NCBI GenBank assembly: GCA_029213265.1
Contig: JARGNG010000011.1
Span: 1 to 64,000, forward strand
From: Verrucomicrobiales bacterium
Lineage (GTDB): Bacteria; Verrucomicrobiota; Verrucomicrobiia; Verrucomicrobiales; DEV007
Length of the DNA: 64,000 nucleotides
Direction of reading: 5' to 3'
Shown: in pieces, positions 53,415 to 62,846 of the stretch
Numbering within the stretch: the first letter of the stretch is position 1
Layout of the letters: each line of letters begins with the position of its first letter
Notes under the pieces: generated by a model
What the model saw: the letters and a program-made list of their open reading frames with translations, nothing else
Database searches by the model: none
Told to the model about the DNA's origin: nothing
Made by a program: the position numbers and the translations under genes

Positions 53415-55145
53415 ATGACTTTTTTACGCCGTCTTTTCACTCTCCTTCTCGTTCTTTCCGCTCCCGGATCACTCTTTGCAGACGAAGAAAAGAAATCGAT
53501 CGCTGAATCCATCAACGATGGTTTGGAGCCGATTGCAAACAAGGCACTCGACATCATCTTCTACGGATTCGATGTCACTGACGGCGTCAATCTCCCCATT
53601 GTCCTGGTCGTTCTCGGCGGCACCGCAATTTTCCTGACGATCTATTTTAAATTCATCAACCTTCGCGGATTCGGAATCGCCCTTCGCACGGCGAGAGGGA
53701 AATACACCGATCCGAATGCTCCCGGTGAAATCACTCACTTCCAGGCACTCAGCGCCGCCCTTTCCGCTACCGTCGGCCTGGGTAACATAGGCGGGGTGGC
53801 CGTCGCCGTAGGAGTGGGAGGACCGGGAGCTACTTTCTGGATGATCATCATGGGGCTCTGCGGCATGACAACCAAATTCGCCGAGTGTACGCTCGGGGTG
53901 AAGTATCGCCACATCATGAAAAACGGCTCCGTAAAAGGCGGGGCGATGTACTATCTCCGCGACGGCCTCAAGGAGCGCGGAATTGCTCCCGTTGGGGCGG
54001 TCCTCGCCGTCATGTTCGCTATTTTTGTCATCGGTGGGGCTTTCGGTGCCGGCAACATGTTCCAGTCCAACCAGGCATTCAGTCAGTTCAGCTCGACCTT
54101 CATGGACGCTGGCAGTTCAGACAGTGGAACGATGAAACTGGTTTTCGGAATCATCCTTGCCGTTCTCGTCGGACTCGTCATCATCGGAGGAATTGTCCGG
54201 ATCGCCCAGGTGACAGCGTTTCTCGTTCCCTTCATGTGCGGGATCTACGTTCTCGCCGCGCTGGTCATCATTCTCACGAACCTGGGAGAAGTACTTCCCG
54301 CCTTTCAAACCATTCTTTCCTCCGCTTTTGGCTCGGATGCCGTGACCGGTGGCCTCATCGGCGTCCTCATCCAGGGTATCCGCCGGGCCGCTTTCTCGAA
54401 CGAAGCAGGACTTGGTTCTGCGCCGATCGCACACTCGGCGGTAAAGACGGACAAACCGGCAAGTGAGGGCTTTGTGGCGCTTCTCGAACCATTCGTCGAT
54501 ACCGTGGTGGTTTGCACCATGACGGCTCTGGTGATCGTGATCACGGGAACCTGGCAAGTTAGCGCCGAGGTCAATACCTCCAGCGCAAATCTCGTTTCCG
54601 GGCCCGAATCATCGGAAGTGATCCAGCCCCTCGACGAGGGACAGTTTCTTCACACCCGGGCCTCTTCCGAAAATCATACGGAAGTCATCGGCCTGGTCAA
54701 TCCGGAGACCCGCGAGGTGCAGGAAGTCAATGGATGGGTGCAATCGGACAGCATCACCGACCGGAAGGGAGTGCCCGTGACCTCTATGGCCTTCGGATCT
54801 GTGATCAGCTGGTTCCCGGTTCTCCTCACGATCGCCGTAATTCTCTTCGCGTTTTCGACCATGATCTCCTGGTCCTACTACGGACAACAGGGAGTCATGT
54901 ATCTCTTCAGCTTCCTCGACGAAGACAAGATCAAGATTCCGGTGACAATCTACAAAGTGGTCTTTTGTCTTCTTGTCATCGTCGGATCCTCCGCCTCCCT
55001 CACCAACGTGCTCAACCTCTCCGACGCCATGATTTTTGCCATGGTCATCCCCAACCTGATTGGACTCTATTTCCTGCTTCCGGTAATCAGGGACGAGACC
55101 AATAGCTATCTCGAGCATGTCAAAAAGGTCGACAAAGGCTCCTGA
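53415..55145 (+). CDS. Alanine/glycine:cation symporter (AGCS family)
   Basis: The 576-residue protein begins with a short cleavable-looking hydrophobic stretch (MTFLRRLFTLLLVLSAPGSLFADEE). About ten helices follow, with AGCS motifs ALSAALSATVGLGNIGGVAVAVGVGGPGATFWMII (split here), FSNEAGLGSAPIAHSAVKTDKP and ISWSYYGQQGVMYLF. It takes up alanine or glycine with Na+ or H+. A periplasmic insert of about 60 residues (VIQPLDEGQFLHTRAS and beyond) is larger than in classical family members. It is followed by a DUF4190 gene in the same direction. Confidence 0.93.
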   Translation: MTFLRRLFTLLLVLSAPGSLFADEEKKSIAESINDGLEPIANKALDIIFYGFDVTDGVNLPIVLVVLGGTAIFLTIYFKFINLRGFGIALRTARGKYTDPNAPGEITHFQALSAALSATVGLGNIGGVAVAVGVGGPGATFWMIIMGLCGMTTKFAECTLGVKYRHIMKNGSVKGGAMYYLRDGLKERGIAPVGAVLAVMFAIFVIGGAFGAGNMFQSNQAFSQFSSTFMDAGSSDSGTMKLVFGIILAVLVGLVIIGGIVRIAQVTAFLVPFMCGIYVLAALVIILTNLGEVLPAFQTILSSAFGSDAVTGGLIGVLIQGIRRAAFSNEAGLGSAPIAHSAVKTDKPASEGFVALLEPFVDTVVVCTMTALVIVITGTWQVSAEVNTSSANLVSGPESSEVIQPLDEGQFLHTRASSENHTEVIGLVNPETREVQEVNGWVQSDSITDRKGVPVTSMAFGSVISWFPVLLTIAVILFAFSTMISWSYYGQQGVMYLFSFLDEDKIKIPVTIYKVVFCLLVIVGSSASLTNVLNLSDAMIFAMVIPNLIGLYFLLPVIRDETNSYLEHVKKVDKGS

Positions 55146-55167
55146 GTGTTCCTTCTCTTTCCTCAAA

Positions 55168-55815
55168 ATGACCACCCTCGATCCAGCAGTCCCACCCGGC
55201 ACCCCCCCATCTCCAAAAGCTCCCGCCGGTGCTGTCTGGAGCCTCGTTCTCGGCATTCTCAGTATGTTCTGCCTATGGATTCTGGGGTCCATCCCGGCGA
55301 TCATTTTGGGAGCCTTGGCACTGAGGAAAATCAATGCCGATCCCGGACAATGGGGAGGCAAGGGAATTGCCCTGGCCGGGATCATTACCGGAAGCGTGGG
55401 CATCCTCACCGGGCTCGTCACGGTAGCCATTGCCGCCAGCGTTGCCATGCCCGCCTACAATCAGATCCATGGTCGTGCCGAAACCGCGATGACCGTATCC
55501 AATTTGCGTCAGGTCGCATTGACCTGCCGGCTGTATGCGATCGAAAACGAGAACAAGTTTCCTGAAACTCTGGAACAACTCGTTCCCGAATACCTCGATG
55601 AAGCGACCATTCTCTTCTCGGAGGATCCGGAAACCGGAGAAAAACTTCCGTTTCTCTACCGCTCCGGGCTCAACGTTGATTCTCCGCCAAACGAACCTCT
55701 CGCCATTTCTCCGAAAATCGAATCCTCCGGAACCCGTATCATCGCCTACGCAAGCGGTGCTGTGAATACCCTGAGGGAACCCATCGATCCGGAAATTCTG
55801 AAGCACTTCGAATAG
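55168..55815 (+). CDS. DUF4190 domain membrane protein
   Basis: From the ATG at 55168 (MTTLDPAVPPG) the protein has 215 residues. Two paired helices carry the DUF4190 pattern (AVWSLVLGILSMFCLWILGSIPAIILGALALRKI, shown in part) and GKGIALAGIITGSVGILTGLV. A C-terminal soluble domain of about 110 residues (MTVSNLRQVALTCRLYAIENENKFPETLEQL) resembles the pilin-like DUF1559/type II secretion pseudopilin C-termini. Its start is 22 bases after the symporter stop. Function is not known; the soluble half may be periplasmic and pilin-like. Confidence 0.8.
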   Translation: MTTLDPAVPPGTPPSPKAPAGAVWSLVLGILSMFCLWILGSIPAIILGALALRKINADPGQWGGKGIALAGIITGSVGILTGLVTVAIAASVAMPAYNQIHGRAETAMTVSNLRQVALTCRLYAIENENKFPETLEQLVPEYLDEATILFSEDPETGEKLPFLYRSGLNVDSPPNEPLAISPKIESSGTRIIAYASGAVNTLREPIDPEILKHFE

Positions 55816-55825
55816 AGCACCCGCT

Positions 55826-58384
55826 TTACTCGCGAGTCACCCAGACCGGGGATGACCAGGCCATGTTCCCGTCCTCCTGTTCAACCCGTAGGTAGTAGCG
55901 GTTCTCCCCTTCCAGCATCGCATCGTCCTCAAGTTCCTTTTCAAAGAGCTTTCCCTCGATCGAATCGAATACCTTCCAGTTCTTTTCATTCCGGATCAGG
56001 GTGACTCGTTTGAGCTTTGCCGTACCGTCGACTTTGAACCACAGCTTCGGATTCCCCTTCGTGACGATCTCCGATCCTAACAGTTCCCCATTGCAGGTGA
56101 GATTAAGATAGATCTTATCCGTCGCCGCGACGGTTCGCCGAGCGTCGAAGGCCTCGATAATTCCTTCCCGGGTAAAGGATTCGCAAAACACACCGCCGAA
56201 ACTCACATGCTGCGAAATGTGATCGGAACTGGCAAACACCCCCAGCTTTCTTCCGAGCTCAAGCGCATTCTGATAGGTGCCGGCACTGTATTTCCCAAAG
56301 TCATCAATCGCAGCCGGAGGGGTGGCTTCGGCGTCACCGTTGACCGTGTAGGTCTCACCCGGCTTCAACCCGGCCGTCGGCTGCGGCGCCCCGGCGCCTT
56401 CGTAGGAGACTCGTGCCCCCTGGAAGATTTCGACGAGGTTCTCGGACTCATGATCAATTTGATCATACTTCCCCCAGTCCGTTCCCATTCCCGTCGCGCC
56501 GGTATGGCTGATCAGAGCCGAGGGCTTTTCGTATCGCCGCAGAATGTCCCAAAGCTCCGGCGGAGTAATTTCCCCCACCCCCGCTTTCACCGGATAGAGT
56601 TTCTGCCACGGAGATTCCCGATACAGAGCGCGCTTGATATACACAAGAGGACCGCCCCGATCCGCAAAAACGACATTCCGATGGCCCCATGGCCAGCGCT
56701 GCTCGCGTTCGTAAACGTAGATGGAGTTAAATCTCTCCGGACTGTGCAGCGCGTCATGCATTCGTTGATTGTGCCACCACTCGTAGGGGTGATAGAATTT
56801 TCCGACATCGGTGTGATCCGAAGTGCCGAGGAAATCGAGCTTCGCAATATCATAAGCGTAACGAAAATGCTCCACGATGCAGCCATCGAAGCCTGTCCGG
56901 CAGTTGGAAACATCCGTATGCCGGTGCAGGTCCCCCCAGTAGAGACCATACGATTTCCCATCAACCTTCCAGTTGTGTCGATCATCTCCGGGCCGTTCCG
57001 GAGTGGATTGCGAAGGGGCAAAAGGTTCGCCGGAAAGATCTTTCGGAACTCCTGGAGGAGTTGCATCGGGAAGCTTGGCAGCACTCTTCAAAGCTGCCAG
57101 ATGAACTCCGGCGACTTTGTGTTCCTTGTTGGTTCTCCCGTCTGAAATCCAGACAATCCTGACGTCTCCCGTCCCGGGGATTCCGGTCATGAGATGAGAT
57201 CGTCGATCCTGTCCGTAGCTGCTCCCGACCAGTCCTCGACGGGAACTCCACGTCTTCCTGTCTCGGCGATAGGAAGTGATCGCAATCTTCCAGAGCCTCT
57301 TTTCAAAATAGCGATACGCAAGCCAGGGATCCCCCGAAGCGCCCACGCCAACTTCAGGAAGATTGACAGGCTTTCCCGCCTCTCCGGCAGGTCCCGGCGG
57401 GAGCTCTTCAAAATCGCCTGAATCAATGTCGAAACGCCCGAAGAGGACCTCCTTTTGCGCATTGATTCCGGTGTCGTTACCGTGCCCGCGCGCATCGAGC
57501 CCCCAGCGAACCCGCCCACGTTCGGCTGCGATCCAGAAGCCTTTCCCGTCAGCGGTAGCGGCAAGGCTCCCACGAGCCTCGTATCGATCAGAGTGAGCAA
57601 TCGGGAAAGTCGAAACCTCCCCCGAGTCTCCATCAATCTTCGCTAGATAGAGATTGAATTCGTTACCCCGCGAACTGTCGTAGAGGATCCAGGCATTGCC
57701 GCCGGCATCGAACGCCAGCCTTGGCTCCCAGTCTCCCCCGGCACCTGTTGCCACTCCGATTTCCTCCGACCAGCTTCCGCCTTCCCCGGGGAGGAAACGC
57801 GCGTAGACATCCGCATCTCCACCTCGCATCGATTGCCACACCACCCAGATTCTTCCCTCGCTATCAACTCCTGCGTCCACGAAAGCCTCTGCCGCATCCG
57901 TGCTCGAAATCGGTATCACTTTTCCCGGCCCCTCTTTCTCGGACCAGGATCTTCCGACAAGATCGACCGTCTCTTTCTCGTCGTTCGAAACACCCCAGAA
58001 GCCCCAAACCGTTCCGTCACCCGCAGAGGCAAGGGCCGGCGCATGAAAGACGCCTTCTTCCGCCAACACGGCGAGTTTTGAAATCCCGTCGTTTTCCTCC
58101 CTCGATAGGTGAATCGAATCGCTGGTCCCGTTCCATTCCACATGCGCCAGATACACTTGATCGCCGATCCGGATCGCGTCGGCCAGATCCGCCTGACCGT
58201 CCGCGGGAACCCTTTTCACCTCTCCGACCAGTGGTATCGAAGCGGCCGCATTTCCTACCGCTTTCGCCTTGCCTTGTGCCTTTGCCCCCGCCTTGCCGGC
58301 AGCTCCCTTTTCCTGAGACAAGGCAACACCAATTGTGAAAAGGAGGATGAGCCCGGAAATCAATCGAAAAAGGAAGCACTGCAT
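55826..58384 (-). CDS. Secreted DUF3604 family protein (PHP-like)
   Basis: The 852-residue protein has a signal peptide (ISGLILLFTIGVALSQ), a first half with repeated WG/WVVW/DSSRG blades (about 60-430) that suggest a beta-propeller, and a DUF3604 domain from about 475. The DUF3604 domain has GLYWGDLHRHTDVSNC with metal His residues, FLGTSDHTDVGKFYHPYEWW, and the late VFASSDHISQHVSFGGVF. DUF3604 is related to the PHP phosphoesterase fold and probably needs metals. Propeller plus PHP-like domain is a known pairing in Planctomycetota; the substrate is not known. It lies next to the second DUF1501 pair and may act in the same degradative program. Confidence 0.88.
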   Translation of the reverse strand: MQCFLFRLISGLILLFTIGVALSQEKGAAGKAGAKAQGKAKAVGNAAASIPLVGEVKRVPADGQADLADAIRIGDQVYLAHVEWNGTSDSIHLSREENDGISKLAVLAEEGVFHAPALASAGDGTVWGFWGVSNDEKETVDLVGRSWSEKEGPGKVIPISSTDAAEAFVDAGVDSEGRIWVVWQSMRGGDADVYARFLPGEGGSWSEEIGVATGAGGDWEPRLAFDAGGNAWILYDSSRGNEFNLYLAKIDGDSGEVSTFPIAHSDRYEARGSLAATADGKGFWIAAERGRVRWGLDARGHGNDTGINAQKEVLFGRFDIDSGDFEELPPGPAGEAGKPVNLPEVGVGASGDPWLAYRYFEKRLWKIAITSYRRDRKTWSSRRGLVGSSYGQDRRSHLMTGIPGTGDVRIVWISDGRTNKEHKVAGVHLAALKSAAKLPDATPPGVPKDLSGEPFAPSQSTPERPGDDRHNWKVDGKSYGLYWGDLHRHTDVSNCRTGFDGCIVEHFRYAYDIAKLDFLGTSDHTDVGKFYHPYEWWHNQRMHDALHSPERFNSIYVYEREQRWPWGHRNVVFADRGGPLVYIKRALYRESPWQKLYPVKAGVGEITPPELWDILRRYEKPSALISHTGATGMGTDWGKYDQIDHESENLVEIFQGARVSYEGAGAPQPTAGLKPGETYTVNGDAEATPPAAIDDFGKYSAGTYQNALELGRKLGVFASSDHISQHVSFGGVFCESFTREGIIEAFDARRTVAATDKIYLNLTCNGELLGSEIVTKGNPKLWFKVDGTAKLKRVTLIRNEKNWKVFDSIEGKLFEKELEDDAMLEGENRYYLRVEQEDGNMAWSSPVWVTRE

Positions 58385-58463
58385 GAGCCACTTCTATCGC
58401 ATTTGCCCGGGCCTGTCACTCACCGCGACATTCCCTGATGGCGCTCCTGCGGCCTTCGACCAA

Positions 58464-59849
58464 CTACGAAAACAACTCATTCACGACGCGCCCGTGCACA
58501 TCGGTGAGACGGAAATCGCGCCCCGCATATCGATAGGTCAACTTCTCGTGATCCAATCCTAACGCATGCAGAATGGTCGCATGCAGATCGTGCATGTGGA
58601 CTTTATTCTCCACCGCAGCAAAGCCAAACTCGTCGGTCGATCCGTAGGCGAATCCGGGCTTCACACCGCCCCCAGCGAGCCAGCTGGTAAATCCACGCGG
58701 ATTGTGATCCCGACCATTGTTGTTCTGAGAGAACGGTGTTCGGCCAAATTCAGAGCCCCACCAGACCAATGTATCTTCCAGGAGTCCGCGGCGCTCCAGA
58801 TCCGTCAACAGTCCCGCAATGGGGCGATCGACTTCCCCGGCAAGCGTTTCATGTTTGGGCATGTTGCTGTGCTGATCCCATTTCGGATTCGAACCGTTGT
58901 CCCCGTGAGTTACCTGGATGAACCGAACCCCCGACTCGGCGAGCTGTCTGGCGGCGAGGCACTGCCTCCCGAAGCCATCCGTCCGATCGTCGCCAATGCC
59001 GTAGAGATCCTGTGTCGCCCGGTTTTCCCGATCCACATCCACCACCTCGGCGGCGTGGCTCTGCATCCGCCACGCCAGTTCATGGGATTGAATTACCCCT
59101 TCCAGCACAGGATCCGTCGAATCCGCGACCTGGCTGCGATTAAGCTGATCCAGAAACTCGTGTTCCCGCAAAACAGCGTCATCGCTCAGCGGGCTCTTCA
59201 TATTCCGAATCTCAGGCAGAGCATTCAGATTTCCCGGCTGCCCGAGAACCGTGCCCTGGTGAAAGGCAGGGAGAAACGCATTGCCGTAATTCCGGGGACC
59301 TCCCTTGTTCGCCGGAGGATTCACCGTCACGAAGGCAGGCAGATTTTCGTTTTCCGATCCCAGCCCGTAGCTGATCCACGCTCCCATCGATGGGCGGATG
59401 AGGTTGGTCGCTCCGGTGTGAAGAAACAGAGTCGCCGGTCCATGAGCCACTCCTTCCGTGTGCATCGAGTGGATGAAACACAACTCATCGACATGCTTCG
59501 CCACTTCGGGAAAAAGAGAAGACGACCAACGTCCGCATTCTCCGTATTGCTGAAAGTCCCACATCGGCTGCATGACCGCCCGCTGCTCCTCCTGGCGTGT
59601 CCGGGGAACGAGGAAGCCTACGTTTTTCTCATGATGCTGATAGAGTTCCGGCTTGTAGTCGTAGGTATCGACCTGGCTCGGACCTCCCTGCATAAACAGG
59701 AAGATGACCCGCTTCGCTCTCGGAGCGACCACCGGGGTTTGCGAAGCCAGAGCCGAAAGAGCGAGACTCCCGAATCCGCAACCGGCGGCCTTCAGGGCAG
59801 TGCGTCGCGAGAAGTTGTTTTGAGAATGATCAAACAGGGTTGGGTGCAT
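58464..59849 (-). CDS. DUF1501 secreted sulfatase-like protein (second copy)
   Basis: The 461-residue protein starts [23 protein letters not shown], so a twin-arginine leader is present with RR at 15-16 and a hydrophobic segment after it. DUF1501 motifs are [64 protein letters not shown] and [22 protein letters not shown]. It follows the large PSCyt1-type gene by 17 bases. The start codon context includes one AACCCTGTT element, read as part of the coding sequence (PTLF); the other copy is 5 bases before the ATG. Compared with the copy at 29-30 kb it has a longer middle and a different leader. Confidence 0.9.
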   Translation of the reverse strand: MHPTLFDHSQNNFSRRTALKAAGCGFGSLALSALASQTPVVAPRAKRVIFLFMQGGPSQVDTYDYKPELYQHHEKNVGFLVPRTRQEEQRAVMQPMWDFQQYGECGRWSSSLFPEVAKHVDELCFIHSMHTEGVAHGPATLFLHTGATNLIRPSMGAWISYGLGSENENLPAFVTVNPPANKGGPRNYGNAFLPAFHQGTVLGQPGNLNALPEIRNMKSPLSDDAVLREHEFLDQLNRSQVADSTDPVLEGVIQSHELAWRMQSHAAEVVDVDRENRATQDLYGIGDDRTDGFGRQCLAARQLAESGVRFIQVTHGDNGSNPKWDQHSNMPKHETLAGEVDRPIAGLLTDLERRGLLEDTLVWWGSEFGRTPFSQNNNGRDHNPRGFTSWLAGGGVKPGFAYGSTDEFGFAAVENKVHMHDLHATILHALGLDHEKLTYRYAGRDFRLTDVHGRVVNELFS

Positions 59850-59863
59850 CAGTCAACAGGGTT
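59832..59863 (-). repeat. Two AACCCTGTT direct repeats, 22-base spacing, at the DUF1501 start
   Basis: The copies (59855-59863 and 59833-59841) read TGACCCAACCCTGTTGAC and CACCCAACCCTGTTTGA on the minus strand. One is in the 17-base gap after the upstream gene's stop, the other inside the first codons of the DUF1501 gene. The exact 22-base spacing equals that upstream of the DUF116-polyprenyl synthase gene. Confidence 0.6.
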
Positions 59864-59866
59864 GGG

Positions 59867-62737
59867 TCATCGGAGAAATCGGAAATCGACGGAGGAAAAA
59901 AGTGCTCGCTGCAGCGCTTCCCAGGCTGCCGGGACATTTTCGGAATCCGTCTCTCCGGACTCCTCCAGAAAGGAACGGGAAAGAGACTGCTCGCTTGCCG
60001 TGGGAGGCCGCCCCAGTGTTCTCCGAAAGGCCAGGTCGACGCGGGCATCATCATTGGGCAGATCCTCTTCAAGGAGAATTCGGGCCGCTCCGGCTGCCTT
60101 CTTGTGAACGAAGGGATTGTTCGTCAGATAGAGCGCCTGCGTCGGGATCGTGCTACGCGAACGTTTCCCCACTGCGAAGTTGGGATTCGCAAAGTCAAAA
60201 ACGGAGAAGAGTTCATGCCCCGAGTTTCGAAACACGGGAACATAGACGCTGCGGCGCAAAGTCTTGAATTCATACCCGAATTCGCTTTTGAACCCCGGAG
60301 GGAGCGACGGACCGCCCCCGCTTTCGTCGAGCTTGCCCGAGAGAGTGAGCATGCCATCCCGGAGGGCTTCGGCGGGGAGAGGTCGCAGGTGAGCCCGCCA
60401 ATAGAGTTTGTTCTCGGGGTCAAGCTCGGCCCGAGCATCAGCCCGACTCCCAGTGGAACGGACGTAAACATCAGAAAGCATAATCTCACGGATCAAACCT
60501 TTCGCTGACCAATCGAGCTCGATGAGACGGTTCGCGAGAAAGTCGAGCAACTCCGGATGCGTCGGTTCCTCACCGGTGACACCAAAATTGTCGACTGTCC
60601 GGACCAGGCCCTCCCCCATGAGCTTCAACCAGATTCGATTGGCCAGAACACGGGCCGTGAGAGGATGTCTCGGATCGGTGACCCACTGCGCAAATTCAAG
60701 ACGACCGCTGCTGTCCGGGCTCACCTCGGGCGCGCCCTCCCAGCTTGCCACTTCGAGAAAGCCTCTCGGGACCGGCTCTCCCCGATTGCTTTCAACCCCG
60801 CGGATTCGAAGCTCGGTATCCGCAATGGTCTCTTTCGGATTGTCGACTACACACATCGCAATCGGGATCGACGGCGCATCTTTATTCAAAGCCTTGAGCT
60901 CGCGCTCCCGTTCTGCCAATTCCTTTTCCAACTCCGCAATGCGCGCGGCCTTCTTTGAATCAATCTCCCTCGCAAGCGCATCCTCCACCTTTTGATCCAG
61001 CGGCAACCACTGCACCGCATCGGCGATGATGTGGCCATTCGCTCCGCTTTGGTTCCGGACCACGACGACAGCCGGATCCCCCTTTTTCAGAGAATACACA
61101 CCCACCGTTTCGAAAAGCTTGTCGTGTTCCGGATCCACCTGTTGATTGATGAGCTTGATTTCCTTCTTGTTTCCGGCAATCACCTCGACCGGAGCTTTCG
61201 GATTCCGATTGGAGCCCGCCGCATAGGAAACTCGAAGCTCGTAGCGTCCATCCTCCGGTATGGCCGCTTCAAAAGTGATCGACTTCGGAAGGTGGTGCTG
61301 ATTCAGATCATGAATGTATCCTGCGCCTACCCAGCGACCCGTGCTGGTCGAAGTCTGCCATTCGCCTTCCCGCTTCGCATCCACATTGTCGATCACAATT
61401 CCCGGGAGTGAGGCCGGATCGACATTTCGCATATCCCCCCCGGCACCGCGCCCGAGACTGGCCAGTTGCTTTTTCAAACCTGCGACCGTTCCACTCAGAT
61501 CCTTCTTCGCCGTTTCGTGCCGGCGGATCGCCTCCTGTGCCTCCTTCGTCGGGGGGATTGGCTCCGTGTGCCATTTGGAAACATTGGCATGGGTCACGAA
61601 ATTCGTGCTCAGGAAAATGCCGGCCATCGCGTAGTAATCCCTCGTCGGGATGGGATCAAATTTGTGATCGTGACAGCGGGCGCACCCGAATGATTGGCCG
61701 AGGAAGGAACGACTGATCGTATCGAGTTGTTCATCCACAATCTCAAACTCAAGCTCCGCCTTGTTCTGGTTCTCGTAGTTGTGCGGCCCCAGAACAAGAA
61801 ACCCCGTCGCTGTCAAATTCCGGGAGCGTTCCTCCAGCGTTTCATAGGGAAGCAGATCGCCGGCAATGTGGGAAACAATCAACTCATCGAGGGGACGATC
61901 CTCGCGAAAAGCATCGATAACAAAATCCCGAAACCGCCAGGCCTCGTGCAAAGGCATCGCCCGACCGCCGCCACTCGAGTCGGCATAACGGGCCAGATCC
62001 AGCCAGTGTCGTCCCCAGGTTTCCCCGAAGGCATCACCCGCAAGCCAGCGATCGAGCAGCTCTTCCCACTTTTCCCGGCCGGGGTTCTTTGAAAATTTCT
62101 CCTGCTCCTCCAAGGTCGGAATCAAACCGGTCAGATCGATCTTGGCACGACGCAAACGCTGCAGCTCCGATGCGGACGGCTCCGGATCGATTCCGGCACC
62201 GGCGAGACGGGCATTGATAAAGTCGTCGATGGATTCACGATCACCGAAGTCTTTCGCTCGTGGACGAAACGACCAGAATTCCCGCCCCTCTTCGAGGGTC
62301 ATGCCTCCGGTATCCCGCTCCATTCCCTTCCCGACACGGGGATCAGGCAGGCCGCGACGCACCCACTCCTCGAAATCGGCGATCACCGAATCGGGCAGTT
62401 TCCCATCCGGCGGCATTTCGAGATCAGGATCGTGATAACGAATCGTCTCGATCAACAGACTCTTGTCCAAATCCCACGGAATCGCTGCGGGACCGGAGTC
62501 GCCCCCCAGTTCCCATCCTTCTTTCCGATCCAGCCAGAGGCCGCCTTTTCGCTTGTCCGCCTCCTCAGAGTGGCACTCATAACAATGCTTGATGAGCGCG
62601 GGACGGATTCGATTCTCAAAGAAGGCCAAATCCTCTGTCGAAACGTCTGCCTCCCCGACGCCGGAAACCGATCCGCACACCGCCAACAGCCCCGCGATAC
62701 CTGCGGAAATCCGTTGCTGTTGCGGGAGACTCTTCAT
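59867..62737 (-). CDS. PSCyt1-DUF1549-DUF1553 secreted protein with extra domain (second copy)
   Basis: The ATG at 62737 (MKSLPQQQRISAG) gives 956 residues with a signal peptide. A PSCyt1 cytochrome-like region with CYECHSEEADKRKGGLWLD (CxxCH, about 45) is followed by DUF1549 with CARCHDHKFDPI (CxxCH, about 345). An inserted beta-sandwich of about 130 residues (residues 440-590: GEWQTSTSTGRWVGAGYIHDLN, in part, and YELRVSYAAGSNRNPK) resembles a DUF4959 or carbohydrate-binding module. The C-terminus is DUF1553 (LANRIWLKLMGEGLVRTVDNFG and NPFVHKKAAG). Two CxxCH sites suggest binding of one or two haems or an old remnant. It precedes the DUF1501 gene and starts divergently from the pectate-lyase-like gene (109 bases between starts). 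The frame open to 62944 is not used. Confidence 0.9.
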   Translation of the reverse strand: MKSLPQQQRISAGIAGLLAVCGSVSGVGEADVSTEDLAFFENRIRPALIKHCYECHSEEADKRKGGLWLDRKEGWELGGDSGPAAIPWDLDKSLLIETIRYHDPDLEMPPDGKLPDSVIADFEEWVRRGLPDPRVGKGMERDTGGMTLEEGREFWSFRPRAKDFGDRESIDDFINARLAGAGIDPEPSASELQRLRRAKIDLTGLIPTLEEQEKFSKNPGREKWEELLDRWLAGDAFGETWGRHWLDLARYADSSGGGRAMPLHEAWRFRDFVIDAFREDRPLDELIVSHIAGDLLPYETLEERSRNLTATGFLVLGPHNYENQNKAELEFEIVDEQLDTISRSFLGQSFGCARCHDHKFDPIPTRDYYAMAGIFLSTNFVTHANVSKWHTEPIPPTKEAQEAIRRHETAKKDLSGTVAGLKKQLASLGRGAGGDMRNVDPASLPGIVIDNVDAKREGEWQTSTSTGRWVGAGYIHDLNQHHLPKSITFEAAIPEDGRYELRVSYAAGSNRNPKAPVEVIAGNKKEIKLINQQVDPEHDKLFETVGVYSLKKGDPAVVVVRNQSGANGHIIADAVQWLPLDQKVEDALAREIDSKKAARIAELEKELAERERELKALNKDAPSIPIAMCVVDNPKETIADTELRIRGVESNRGEPVPRGFLEVASWEGAPEVSPDSSGRLEFAQWVTDPRHPLTARVLANRIWLKLMGEGLVRTVDNFGVTGEEPTHPELLDFLANRLIELDWSAKGLIREIMLSDVYVRSTGSRADARAELDPENKLYWRAHLRPLPAEALRDGMLTLSGKLDESGGGPSLPPGFKSEFGYEFKTLRRSVYVPVFRNSGHELFSVFDFANPNFAVGKRSRSTIPTQALYLTNNPFVHKKAAGAARILLEEDLPNDDARVDLAFRRTLGRPPTASEQSLSRSFLEESGETDSENVPAAWEALQRALFSSVDFRFLR

Positions 62738-62846
62738 CAGGGAAATACTAACTCCCGAAAGATCAAAAAACAGTCGCGCCATTGCGGGGGCCTTTTCTAT
62801 GTCCAATTCCAGCGGCAATGTCATGATCCAATCGCGAAATGCTCCC